Assembly (NCBI GenBank): GCA_029288035.1
Contig: JARFPZ010000008.1
Location: forward strand, 1-40,570
Source of the DNA: Desulfosarcina sp.
GTDB lineage: Bacteria > Desulfobacterota > Desulfobacteria > Desulfobacterales > JAFDCJ01
DNA length: 40,570 bases
Direction of reading: 5' to 3'
The position numbers and the translations under genes were made by a program. Positions 10,915-19,727 of this stretch are shown one piece after another. Below the pieces are notes generated by a model. The model had not been told where the DNA came from. It worked only from the letters and a program-made list of their open reading frames with translations, and searched no databases. Numbering within the stretch: the first letter of the stretch is position 1; the number at the start of each line of letters is the position of its first letter.

Positions 10915-11139
10915 ATGAAAGACAGGGAATTACGATCTGCCTATCGACGGAAGTATCGTAGACAGCGACGGCGTCTTTGTCATTGCTGCGGTGAGGAATT
11001 TTCCTTCTGCTGGCACTGCCGGTGTGGATTCAGTATCTGCCAGGACTGTATGGAGGAAAATATCTGGGGCATGTCCTGCAATGCCATCACCTGGCAATGC
11101 CCGGACTGTGGGGGGCAGAATGGATTCGGCAACCAATGA
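10915..11139 (+). CDS. small cysteine-rich (zinc-ribbon-like) protein
   Basis: CHCCGEEFSFCWHCRCGFSICQDCMEEN...CPDCGGQ: multiple CxxC pairs in 74 aa. Confidence 0.65.
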   Translation: MKDRELRSAYRRKYRRQRRRLCHCCGEEFSFCWHCRCGFSICQDCMEENIWGMSCNAITWQCPDCGGQNGFGNQ

Positions 11140-11211
11140 GGGTATATGCATTGCGGAGTATTCAGGGAGCGAAAACAAAAAGAATCGCTAATGACAAATT
11201 GTAAGCGTTGC

Positions 11212-11673
11212 TCATTTTTCCGTATCTATCAGCAGTGTCTTCAAAACGTCTTCTTTGCCCACAATCCCCACAAGCGTGCCGTCATCGACTACCGGCAATG
11301 TATGATAATTTTTTTCGACCATAAGGCCGGCAACTTTGTCAATATCGGTGTCTGAGTTGACAGTCGTCGGATCCGGCGTCATAGCGTGATTTACTGTTGT
11401 GGCCGCAATTTTCTCAACTTCTTTGTCCAGACGGCTCAAAAGGGTCAGGGGTATATAGCCGTCTAACAGCGTAAAAAGCGAGGGAATTGGGATACTTTTT
11501 TGTTGGGCGATGAGATCGCTCTGACATAGGATCCCCACAACTTCGCCGGTTTTATTGACAACGGGAACTCCGTTGATCCGTTCGGACAAGAGCAGTTTGG
11601 CCGCCTGGGCGATCTCAGTTTCGGGGGAAACGGTCTTTACTTCTCTGGTCATGATATCCTTTACTTTAAGCAT
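11212..11673 (-). CDS. CBS-domain pair protein
   Basis: VKDIMTREVKTVSPETEIAQAAKLLLSERINGVPVV...VNHAMTPDPTTVNSDTDIDKVAGLMVEKNYHTLPVVD. Confidence 0.92.
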   Translation of the reverse strand: MLKVKDIMTREVKTVSPETEIAQAAKLLLSERINGVPVVNKTGEVVGILCQSDLIAQQKSIPIPSLFTLLDGYIPLTLLSRLDKEVEKIAATTVNHAMTPDPTTVNSDTDIDKVAGLMVEKNYHTLPVVDDGTLVGIVGKEDVLKTLLIDTEK

Positions 11674-11777
11674 GATACCACCCCTTTTTCAAAGACGATT
11701 TGGTCGAGAAAAATTGCGATATAGACGAGGAAAAGACAGAGCCCGAAGCTTTGGGAATAGCGTGCTACCTTTACTAT

Positions 11778-12161
11778 CTATTCTGATTCGGTTTTTTTTG
11801 CCAAAAGTTCCACAACAAGTTTGTCAAGCTCCGGCAGTTCGACTGGTTTTTCCAAAACAATATCGGCATGGGCCTCGGTGGCCAGTGCGCCTGGGTGTTC
11901 ACCCCAGCCGGTGATGGCGATGACGGGTATTCCCGGATATTTTTTTTTAATGATGGAAATGACACCGACACCGCTGATATAGGGCATCACAAGATCAGTG
12001 ATGACGAGGTCAAATCCCTCTGCTTCCGTTTCAAACAACTTCAGCCCTTCCATGCCGTCCGGTGCAGTATAGACCTCATAATTTTTGCTGAAAAAGTGCT
12101 GCAGTCCGGCCACGGTTTCGACACTGTCATCAATGACGAGCAGGCGCTTTTTTTTCTCCAT
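11778..12161 (-). CDS. single-domain response regulator (receiver)
   Basis: RLLVIDDSVETVAGLQHFF...DLVITDLVMPYISG...VIAITGWG: receiver D-D-D/T/K pattern. Confidence 0.92.
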   Translation of the reverse strand: MEKKKRLLVIDDSVETVAGLQHFFSKNYEVYTAPDGMEGLKLFETEAEGFDLVITDLVMPYISGVGVISIIKKKYPGIPVIAITGWGEHPGALATEAHADIVLEKPVELPELDKLVVELLAKKTESE

Positions 12162-12438
12162 TTTATCCTCCCCGCTTAGTTTATTTGATATTAATCATAT
12201 CCTGTTAGAGCAGATAGGGCAAGCGTATAAATTACATCGGCTATCAAAACCCGGGCAATAAACCCAGGATTGGTTTTAATTGCAACCGTCGGGTTTTCCT
12301 CCATTGTTCACACCGGCCTTTCTTTAGAGGTCATAGCCGTTTTTGGTTCATTCTGAGCGTACTTCGACCTGTGTGAGAGATGAATTGACAGCGTATAACA
12401 ACTTGACAATCACCCTGGGAATATTTAAATTAACGTTT

Positions 12439-12452
12439 TGAGAATATTCTCA
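12439..12452. promoter_or_regulatory. 14-bp perfect palindrome, candidate operator
   Basis: TGAGAATATTCTCA ends 13 nt before the ATG of the UPF0251 gene. Confidence 0.5.
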
Positions 12453-12465
12453 TAAAGGAGCTGCG

Positions 12466-12897
12466 ATGGTAAGACCTCAGAAAGACCGGATGGTAGCGTT
12501 TAATCCCGAAATTAGCTACTTCAAACCCCGGGGAATTCCCATGATTGATCTGGAGGAAGTTTGCCTCACGGTCGATCAGCGTGAGGCCATTCGGTTGTCC
12601 GATCTGCTGGGGATGTCCCACGAAGATGCTGGTCGCCGCATGGGGGTGTCCCGTGCGACCTTCGGCCGGATTATTCAACGAGCCCGAAATGCGGTCGCCG
12701 ATGCCCTGATTAATGGCAAAGCCATCAACGTCGAAGGCGGTAGCTATCGGATTGTCAATAAGGTGCGATTGTTTCAGTGCATCAACTGCAATTTCGAGTG
12801 GGAGGAACCTTTCGGTAGCGGCAGACCCAAGCACTGCCCGTCGTGTAAAGAAAATGAACTTTACCGCCTTGGGAAAAAATGCAGGCAAAATATATAA
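12466..12897 (+). CDS. UPF0251/DUF134 family DNA-binding protein
   Basis: MVRPQKDRMVAFNPEISYFKPRGIPMIDLEEVCLTVDQREAIRLSDLLGMSHEDAGRRMGVSRATFGRIIQRARNAVADAL plus C-terminal CxxC pairs. Confidence 0.92.
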   Translation: MVRPQKDRMVAFNPEISYFKPRGIPMIDLEEVCLTVDQREAIRLSDLLGMSHEDAGRRMGVSRATFGRIIQRARNAVADALINGKAINVEGGSYRIVNKVRLFQCINCNFEWEEPFGSGRPKHCPSCKENELYRLGKKCRQNI

Positions 12898-12937
12898 TCC
12901 GGAATATTAATGGAATAATATAAAAGGAGTAAAATAA

Positions 12938-13774
12938 ATGGTTGAAATTCAGAGTGATATGCCCAAAAATCCGCAACAGATGCAGGCCGACCAGGATACC
13001 GCGGTAAATGAGTCTTTAGGAAAAATCAAGAACAAGATACTTGTTATGAGCGGTAAAGGGGGGGTCGGCAAAACCAGCACGTCCGTCAATCTTTCCATTG
13101 CGCTGGCAGAAAAGGGCTATAATGTAGGGATCATAGATGTTGATCTCCATGGACCAGATGTCCCCCGCATGCTGGGGCTGGAAGGCACACCCCAGGTCAA
13201 TGAAAATAAAAAATTAAATCCCATCAGCTACTCGGAAACGTTAAAAGCCATTTCAATCGAATCTTTCACCCCCAATAAGGATGATGCGATTATCTGGCGG
13301 GGACCGTTAAAATTTTCAGCCATCAAGCAGTTTATTGGAGATATTGACTGGGGGAATCTTGATTTTCTCATCATCGATGCACCACCCGGTACGGGCGATG
13401 AACCGTTGACGGTTGCCCAGACCATTTCTGATGCCAAGGCCATCATTGTGACGACACCCCAGGAAGTCGCATTGGCGGATGTCAGAAAATCGATTAATTT
13501 CTGCAAGACCGTTAAAATGGAAATTTTTGGATTGATTGAAAATATGAGCGGTTTTTCCTGCCCGCACTGCGGCGAAATGATAGAGCTCTTCGGTACCGGC
13601 GGCGGAGAAAAAACCGCCAATCAAATGGGGGTACGTTTTTTGGGAAGAATTCCCTTTGATCCCAAGATGGTAGCCTGTGGTGATTCAGGCGTCTGTTATC
13701 AGGACTCCCACAGTGATTCGGCGGTTACCAAGGCATTTACCGATGTTGCGGAAACGATGTCCAAGCTGGTTTAA
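12938..13774 (+). CDS. mrp: Mrp/NBP35-family Fe-S carrier ATPase
   Basis: KILVMSGKGGVGKTSTSVNLSIALAEKGYNVGIIDVDLHGPDVPRMLG; C-terminal CPHCGE. Confidence 0.95.
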   Translation: MVEIQSDMPKNPQQMQADQDTAVNESLGKIKNKILVMSGKGGVGKTSTSVNLSIALAEKGYNVGIIDVDLHGPDVPRMLGLEGTPQVNENKKLNPISYSETLKAISIESFTPNKDDAIIWRGPLKFSAIKQFIGDIDWGNLDFLIIDAPPGTGDEPLTVAQTISDAKAIIVTTPQEVALADVRKSINFCKTVKMEIFGLIENMSGFSCPHCGEMIELFGTGGGEKTANQMGVRFLGRIPFDPKMVACGDSGVCYQDSHSDSAVTKAFTDVAETMSKLV

Positions 13775-13835
13775 GGCTGGCTATCCGCTATTTAGTTACA
13801 GTTCAGCCAGCCACGAAGGCCCCAGTAAAGGAAAT

Positions 13836-13937
13836 ATGAAATCAAAAATTATCACCCTAGTTGAAAATACAGTCGCTCAAAGTGGCAAAAACCTGATCGG
13901 CGCACACGGTCTTTCGTTTTACATTCGAATTCCCTAA
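13836..13937 (+). pseudogene. N-terminal stub of an MBL-fold metallohydrolase
   Basis: AAAGGAA-SD then MKSKIITLVENTVAQSGKNLIGAHGLSFYIRIP*; matches the start pattern of MBL-fold hydrolases (TLVENT...GLLGEHGLSFxIE) but stops after 33 codons. Confidence 0.65.
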
Positions 13938-13984
13938 CAGGGTTTTTCTCAATACAGTTGGCCATGTCGTGAGTGTTCAGATGG

Positions 13985-14185
13985 CTAGCCAGATGCTTTT
14001 TTGGCTTTTCTATCTCCGTCCAGATCACCTTTGCGTTTGGTTAAAAAATAAATGGGGCAAGACGATCGGAATTTACAGTAAATTTTCGGATCACGGCAGT
14101 CCAGGCATTCTTCACACATATAGATATTGTGTTTCATGCACTCATAATTCGTCTCTCTTTCGGGATGATTTACACAATACCCCAA
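13985..14185 (-). CDS. small cysteine/histidine-rich protein
   Basis: MGYCVNHPERETNYECMKHNIYMCEECLDCRDPKIYCKFRSSCPIYFLTKRK: B-box-like Cys/His spacing. Confidence 0.65.
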   Translation of the reverse strand: MGYCVNHPERETNYECMKHNIYMCEECLDCRDPKIYCKFRSSCPIYFLTKRKGDLDGDRKAKKASG

Positions 14186-14227
14186 TTAAATTCCCTCCGA
14201 ATAACCTTTTTCATTCTATCCTCAGAA

Positions 14228-14419
14228 TTATAAATCAGGGTGTCCTTGCCCTAATCTCTCAAGCGTCTTGAAAACGGTATCTCGTTCATCTTCAAGTTCG
14301 AAAAGTTGTGCCATAATGGGCGGTTTTACCGAATGCGCAGGAAGCTGTTTTTCAACTGCTTTAATTTTCTCATCCAGTTCCTTCAAGCGCAACTTTAATG
14401 AGTCAATATCATTTTTCAT
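14228..14419 (-). CDS. small coiled-coil hypothetical protein
   Basis: MKNDIDSLKLRLKELDEKIKAVEKQLPAHSVKPPIMAQLFELEDERDTVFKTLERL; start placed at the internal Met. Confidence 0.6.
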   Translation of the reverse strand: MKNDIDSLKLRLKELDEKIKAVEKQLPAHSVKPPIMAQLFELEDERDTVFKTLERLGQGHPDL

Positions 14420-14570
14420 GATCATTTGGCCGCTGTTAAAGATTTTGATTTTAATGCCGATCAAATTCTAGAGTGTAACTATAACCATCTCCCATCATAT
14501 TCATCAACCTTTTTTGATTCCGTTGATCAACTGAACCAAACGAGATCAAATGGTTACGGACTTAAAAATA

Positions 14571-14645
14571 AGCGGCCACCAGCAGAGGTTACCTTAACCC
14601 CTCTAAGGGGCTATCCTCTTATTCCCGGCTATGCTGGTGGTCGCT
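14571..14645. other. long imperfect hairpin with competing inner stems (candidate structured RNA or palindromic element)
   Basis: AGCGGCCACCAGCA (14571-14584) pairs with TGCTGGTGGTCGCT (14632-14645), 13/14 plus one G.U; inner stems GGTTA-cct-TAACC (14587-14599) and CCCCT-cta-AGGGG (14598-14610). Confidence 0.6.
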
Positions 14646-14693
14646 GATTGGCAGAAACCGCATCTTCATTGCGTTAGATCTGGGAATTGGAAT

Positions 14694-15416
14694 ATGAAAA
14701 GCCTTTTTTTTCTTGTCGTAATTATTTTGTTGTGTCTGGTATATTTTCCGACCATGGCCGGGAATATCCCCGGAGAAATCATATTTGCCAGTGAAGAGAG
14801 ATCCAATGCAACCAATAGGGACGGCACCGGTCTATACTGGGATATTTTCCGTGCCGTCTATGGATCCGAGGGAATCAAGACCAAGATTATTACCAAATCC
14901 TATAACAGTTCAGTCAGTCTGGTGAGACAGCACAAAGCGGATGCCGCAGTGGGAATATACCCGGAAACCATTCGGGGAACCGTGTGTTCGAGGTATCCTT
15001 TCGTTAAAGATTATGTGCTGGTGTTGTTTAAAAAAAATAAATTCAGTCAGTGGGATGGACCGCAATCGCTTAAAAATAAAAAAGTCGCCTGGATAAATGG
15101 CCATGCCTATGACGAATACCTGGGTGTGCCGGTGATTAAAAAAGAATTCGATACCAGAGAGGCCATACTTCGTCGGCTGGATCACGATCAGATCGATTTT
15201 TTTATGGATACCCGCAATGATATGGAATCGGTATTAAACAAAGGCATCATCGACATCACTCGCTACACGGTTGAAATGGTGATGGAACTCGAACGATACC
15301 TTGTCTTTGCAAATAACAATAAAGGCCAAAGGCTAAAAAAAATATTTGATTTTCGATTTCCTGCTTTGGTCAAAACCGGAGAGATCGATAGATTGTATGA
15401 TAAGTGGAACTGGTAA
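14694..15416 (+). CDS. periplasmic solute-binding protein, SBP_bac_3-like
   Basis: Signal peptide MKSLFFLVVIILLCLVYFPTMAG; TGLYWDIFRAVYGSEGIKTKIITKSYNSSVSLVRQHKADAAVGIY. Confidence 0.8.
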   Translation: MKSLFFLVVIILLCLVYFPTMAGNIPGEIIFASEERSNATNRDGTGLYWDIFRAVYGSEGIKTKIITKSYNSSVSLVRQHKADAAVGIYPETIRGTVCSRYPFVKDYVLVLFKKNKFSQWDGPQSLKNKKVAWINGHAYDEYLGVPVIKKEFDTREAILRRLDHDQIDFFMDTRNDMESVLNKGIIDITRYTVEMVMELERYLVFANNNKGQRLKKIFDFRFPALVKTGEIDRLYDKWNW

Positions 15417-15426
15417 TGCGTCAAGA

Positions 15427-18243
15427 CTATCTCAGTTTGAATGCTTTACCTCGTCGCTCGATCTTTGTATCCAATACCCGACGAATCATTTCAGCTATAT
15501 CTTTCATGGCCAAAGGTTTCATGGCAATTTCTTTGATGCCTATATTTTTGATTGTTTCTTTGTCGATCTTTTCGCTGTAACCGGTGCAGACGATGACCGG
15601 GATATTCGGGCGGATTGAAATTATTTTTGCTGCCAGCATAACTCCGGTCATGGCGGGCATCGTCATGTCGGTGATCACCAAATCGAAATCATCTGGATTT
15701 TGGCGGAACAGTCTGAAGGCCGCGTGACTGTCCGTTTTGGCGGTCACCCGATATCCCAGCCGGGTCAGTATCCGCTTGCCAAGATCCGTCTGGAAATCTT
15801 CGTCGTCGACAAACAGGATATGCTCTGTTCCGGTGACCATCAGCTGTACACTATCTTCCGGGTTGGAAGATTCTACTTCAATCGCAGGTAAATATAAATT
15901 AAAGGTGGTTCCCTGTCCCGGTAAGCTTTCCACGGTAATGGCTCCGCCGTGACTTTTGACGATGCCGTGAACCACGGAAAGCCCCATCCCGGTACCTTGC
16001 CCTACTTTTTTGGTGGTGAAAAAGGGATCGAAAATACGTCCCAAAACCTCCGGTGACATGCCGCTACCCGTATCGCTGACGGTGAATTTAATAAATTTTC
16101 CAGGTTTTACACCGGGATGCTGTCCGGCAAAATTAGCGTCCAGGTTTTCATCCGACAGGTTTACTTCTAGGATGCCCCCATCCTCCTGCATGGCATAGCT
16201 CGAATTGGTGCATAGATTCATTAATATTTGATGAATATTTGTGGCATTCGACAGAACGGTAAGATTGGATTTAATGTTGTGACGAATTTGAATGGTTGAC
16301 GGCAATGAAGCCCGCAATAATTTAATGGCTTCATTGACGATAAGATTGACCTTTATCGGCTGCAACTCGTTTTCTCGCCGGCGGCTGAAGGCCAAAATCT
16401 GTCGGACAAGCTCTTTGGCCCTTCCACCTGCCTTCAATACCTGTTTGAAATTATTTTGGATGGGGTCGTCTTTGGGGGTATCCATTAGCGACAGTTCCGT
16501 ATACCCTATGATGGCAGACAGAATATTGTTGAAATCATGAGCTATGCCGCCTGCCAGCGTCCCGATGGCCTCCATTTTTTGTGCCTGAGCAAGACGTTTT
16601 TCAAGCTTCCATTTTTCGGTTACATCGATTCCCACAGCCAGGATTTCTCTGATTCTGCCCTCCTCATCATAAATGGCCTTGTTCATCCAGGTCACCCTAA
16701 CCAGTTCGCCGTTGCGTCGAAGGTTTTCATTTTCGTTGGAGACATAACGTTCAGGCTTGGCCCCGATATCTTTGATCATTGCCTCCAGATCAAAGCCGCT
16801 GCTGTCTTTTTGAGGAACGATGGTGCCGACGACATTTTTCCCGATAATTTCTTCTTCGCGATAACCAAAAAAGCGCTGAGCGTAATTGTTAAAGAAGATT
16901 ACCTGGCCGTTTGTGTCCATGCGTAGAATAATGCAATTGGCACTTTGGACGAGTTCGCGATAGTTTCTCTCACTCCCGCGCAGGGCTGCTTCAGCCCTGT
17001 TTCTTTCCTGAATCATACGGTTTGCCGACTGTGCAAGGGATTCAAATTCCACAAAAGGTAGTTTCTCCGAGTCGATTTTAGCTGATCCTGTAACCACATT
17101 TGAGAAAAATGCGGAAAAAAGGTCAAAACTTTTTTTCATTCGATTCGAGATGAATTTTGCAGATAACAGGATAAGGAACAAAACCGTTGCCAGTATGGCT
17201 ATGATTTTCAAATAATGATTTTTCACTCTTTTCTGCAATGCTGCCCTTTTTTGCGGGATGATGGTTTCAACTTTATCGGCATTGACGCCGGCACCGACAT
17301 ACCATTCCCATTCCGGGATCTTCATGGTGTAACTCAGTTTATTGAAAGTGGCATTGCTGTTGAATTGCGGCATCACATAGCTGACATATCCTCCCCCTGA
17401 TTTGGCGGCTTTTATCAGCTCCCGAACGATCTTGACGCCATTCATATCGGTGATGTCGATCATATTTCGACCTTTTGCGGGTCCTGAAAGACTCAACCCG
17501 TCCCAACGACCTGCAAAAATATAGCCGTCATCACCGAAGGTAATATTCTCAATACGGGCCAGGACTTCCTGCTGAATATCATTAATAACATCATCGAGAT
17601 ATTCGCCCGTTCCGATCAACCAGTTAAACTGTTCAAAATGCTTGATAAATGCTATCTTGGGAAAATCTTTGCCGGCCTCATTGGGCTTGGTCCAGGTATA
17701 GCGATAAAATCCTTCACCGGATTCGTTGATTACTTCGATCATATCCCGGATAACAAATTTGCCATGGGTATCCTTCATATCAATTAAATTCAGACCTTCC
17801 ATTTCAGGTCGATCGGCGAACAGAATTTCAACACCGTCCAGACGGGTGATAAAATAATACCCGCGCTGGTTGTTATAGCGAATGGGTCGCAAGGCATCCT
17901 TAATGATGTTTTTAAGCTCATCCGGATTTTTGGTCGCCCTGTGTTGGTTGTATAAATTGGTAGCGATATCATGTGCTTCATTGGTCCGATTCCTGATGTT
18001 TTGTTTCAACCTTGTTTCTGCCTGGGATTTCTTATATTCGATATAGTCGATTACCTTATCGGTTTCATTTTTAATAAGGTTCTCTTGAGTTTTGACATAA
18101 TCTACCCTTAAAGTGACTTCTTCTTCTTTAAATCGTTCATACTCATTGATTATCCAGAAATAGCCCACCAGGCCCACCGATATAAAGGCCAGAATTACCA
18201 TGCTGTACAAAAAGGTCTTTGTGATGCCGTATTTGGTGTTCAT
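15427..18243 (-). CDS. hybrid sensor histidine kinase (tandem Cache, PAS, HisKA/HATPase, receiver)
   Basis: Two Cache-like segments (NNQRGYYFITRLDGVEIL, FGDDGYIFAGRWDGLSL), PAS (ILRMDTNGQVIFFNNYAQRFFGY), GGIAHDFNNILSAIIGYTEL, GTGMGLSVVHGIVKSHGG, C-terminal receiver (LFVDDEDFQTDLGKRIL...DLVITDMTMPAMTG). Confidence 0.95.
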   Translation of the reverse strand: MNTKYGITKTFLYSMVILAFISVGLVGYFWIINEYERFKEEEVTLRVDYVKTQENLIKNETDKVIDYIEYKKSQAETRLKQNIRNRTNEAHDIATNLYNQHRATKNPDELKNIIKDALRPIRYNNQRGYYFITRLDGVEILFADRPEMEGLNLIDMKDTHGKFVIRDMIEVINESGEGFYRYTWTKPNEAGKDFPKIAFIKHFEQFNWLIGTGEYLDDVINDIQQEVLARIENITFGDDGYIFAGRWDGLSLSGPAKGRNMIDITDMNGVKIVRELIKAAKSGGGYVSYVMPQFNSNATFNKLSYTMKIPEWEWYVGAGVNADKVETIIPQKRAALQKRVKNHYLKIIAILATVLFLILLSAKFISNRMKKSFDLFSAFFSNVVTGSAKIDSEKLPFVEFESLAQSANRMIQERNRAEAALRGSERNYRELVQSANCIILRMDTNGQVIFFNNYAQRFFGYREEEIIGKNVVGTIVPQKDSSGFDLEAMIKDIGAKPERYVSNENENLRRNGELVRVTWMNKAIYDEEGRIREILAVGIDVTEKWKLEKRLAQAQKMEAIGTLAGGIAHDFNNILSAIIGYTELSLMDTPKDDPIQNNFKQVLKAGGRAKELVRQILAFSRRRENELQPIKVNLIVNEAIKLLRASLPSTIQIRHNIKSNLTVLSNATNIHQILMNLCTNSSYAMQEDGGILEVNLSDENLDANFAGQHPGVKPGKFIKFTVSDTGSGMSPEVLGRIFDPFFTTKKVGQGTGMGLSVVHGIVKSHGGAITVESLPGQGTTFNLYLPAIEVESSNPEDSVQLMVTGTEHILFVDDEDFQTDLGKRILTRLGYRVTAKTDSHAAFRLFRQNPDDFDLVITDMTMPAMTGVMLAAKIISIRPNIPVIVCTGYSEKIDKETIKNIGIKEIAMKPLAMKDIAEMIRRVLDTKIERRGKAFKLR

Positions 18244-18267
18244 TATGAAGATGTGATGAAGAAATTG

Positions 18268-18288
18268 AGCCCCGGGGAATCCGGGGCT
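18268..18288 (-). terminator. hairpin between the 3-hydroxyacyl-CoA dehydrogenase and kinase genes
   Basis: AGCCCCGG-ggaat-CCGGGGCT perfect 8-bp stem; weak U tract on the minus strand. Confidence 0.5.
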
Positions 18289-18300
18289 ATGTAGCTGAAA

Positions 18301-19239
18301 CTATTTTAGCGAATCGGTCATATCTTCAGCGGAACCGATGACATACTGGGACAGGTCTCGAGCTTTGGGATTGCGGGGGTCGCTCCAATCATAAAAGCCG
18401 GTTCCGCTGCTGGCTCCGAACTCACCGTTTTTCACCATTCGTATCAACGTCAGGGGAGGGTACATACGGGGATCGTTGGATGCCTGGTACATTTGAAGTG
18501 CTACCCGCAGCATGGTGGGGGCCGTGACGAAATCGTGTAGCTTAAACGTTCCCTGAGGATGTCCCAGACTGGTATTCAAACCGATATCGCCGTCTTCAAC
18601 CCGGATTTTTCCCTGCTCCAAGAGACGAACGGCATCCAGCATTTGAGGAACAAGCAGCCGGTTGACCCAGAATCCGGGAATATTGGGTGCCAGAAAAGGT
18701 GCCTTTTTCATGTCGAGTAGTGTCTGACGGGTGAACTCCACAGTTTCAGCGTTGGTTTTGGCACCCGGCACGACCTCGACACCTGGCATCATGGGCACCG
18801 GATTCATGCCATGGGTAATAATGGAACGATCCGGTCGGCCGCCGGCCTCGGCCATGGGATTAATATCCAGGCTGCTGGTATTGGACCAGAACACCACATT
18901 GTCAGGGAGCTGGGGTAATAATTCCGACAGTACCGTACATTTGAGCTTCAGATCTTCGAATATGACCTCTAAAAAGACATCACAGCCTTTGGCTGCTTCC
19001 ATAAAGGCTTCCTTATCCTCATAGGTCGTAATTTTCTTGACGGCTTTCGATACGAAATCCGGATCATCGATTTTAAATTTTTTGGCCACTTTGCCGGTCA
19101 GTTTTTCGCTGGCATCGATCGTTCCGGCCAGAATTTCCTTGTTGCCGTCATAACAGTGGGCTTCATGCCCGGTCATCACGCATTGTGTGATCCAGCCGCG
19201 TCCCATAATACCTGTGCCGATAATTGCGAATTTCATCAT
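18301..19239 (-). CDS. 3-hydroxyacyl-CoA dehydrogenase family protein
   Basis: MMKFAIIGTGIMGRGWITQCVMTGHEAHCYD; WSNTSSLDINPMAEAGGRPDRSIITHGMNPVPMMPGVEVVPG. Confidence 0.9.
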   Translation of the reverse strand: MMKFAIIGTGIMGRGWITQCVMTGHEAHCYDGNKEILAGTIDASEKLTGKVAKKFKIDDPDFVSKAVKKITTYEDKEAFMEAAKGCDVFLEVIFEDLKLKCTVLSELLPQLPDNVVFWSNTSSLDINPMAEAGGRPDRSIITHGMNPVPMMPGVEVVPGAKTNAETVEFTRQTLLDMKKAPFLAPNIPGFWVNRLLVPQMLDAVRLLEQGKIRVEDGDIGLNTSLGHPQGTFKLHDFVTAPTMLRVALQMYQASNDPRMYPPLTLIRMVKNGEFGASSGTGFYDWSDPRNPKARDLSQYVIGSAEDMTDSLK

Positions 19240-19727
19240 TTTCCTCCTGATTCAAAGGTTAGGTGTTTAATTTCAGGGCTCTTGACCCCAATTGGAAAAA
19301 CTTCTCGGGAGACCCTGATATCTAAAGAACCTACAAAATTTGTAGTAAAAATAAGCGTAAATTCAAGATGCAATAGATTTTATCATAAATAAATGGAACG
19401 ATAAACGATAACCCAGAAAAAGGTATTATCGACGTCCTTTATATTAGTTAGAGACCTGAAATTAATAAAATTCAGAACAATTTGCCCAAATTCAGTTTTA
19501 TGGACGCGATTTCTGACGTTTCTGTTGAATCAGATTTTACGACACATCAGTAGTTCTGAATTTTGGTCGTTATAGAAAATTGTTCTTTTAAGTGTCAAAC
19601 AAAAAAATGCTGCTGGATTGATTTCGCCGACCTATCCATGATATTAGGATTGAAATTTTGGATTTGATAATTACGTTAGTACCCGGTTTTTATGTCCGGA
19701 CCCACACAGTTTAGAAAGGAATAACCC

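Noticed and set aside
14571-14645. Interpretation of the large hairpin as an integron attC site
   Set aside because: No RYYYAAC/GTTRRRY boxes at the ends and no integrase gene nearby.
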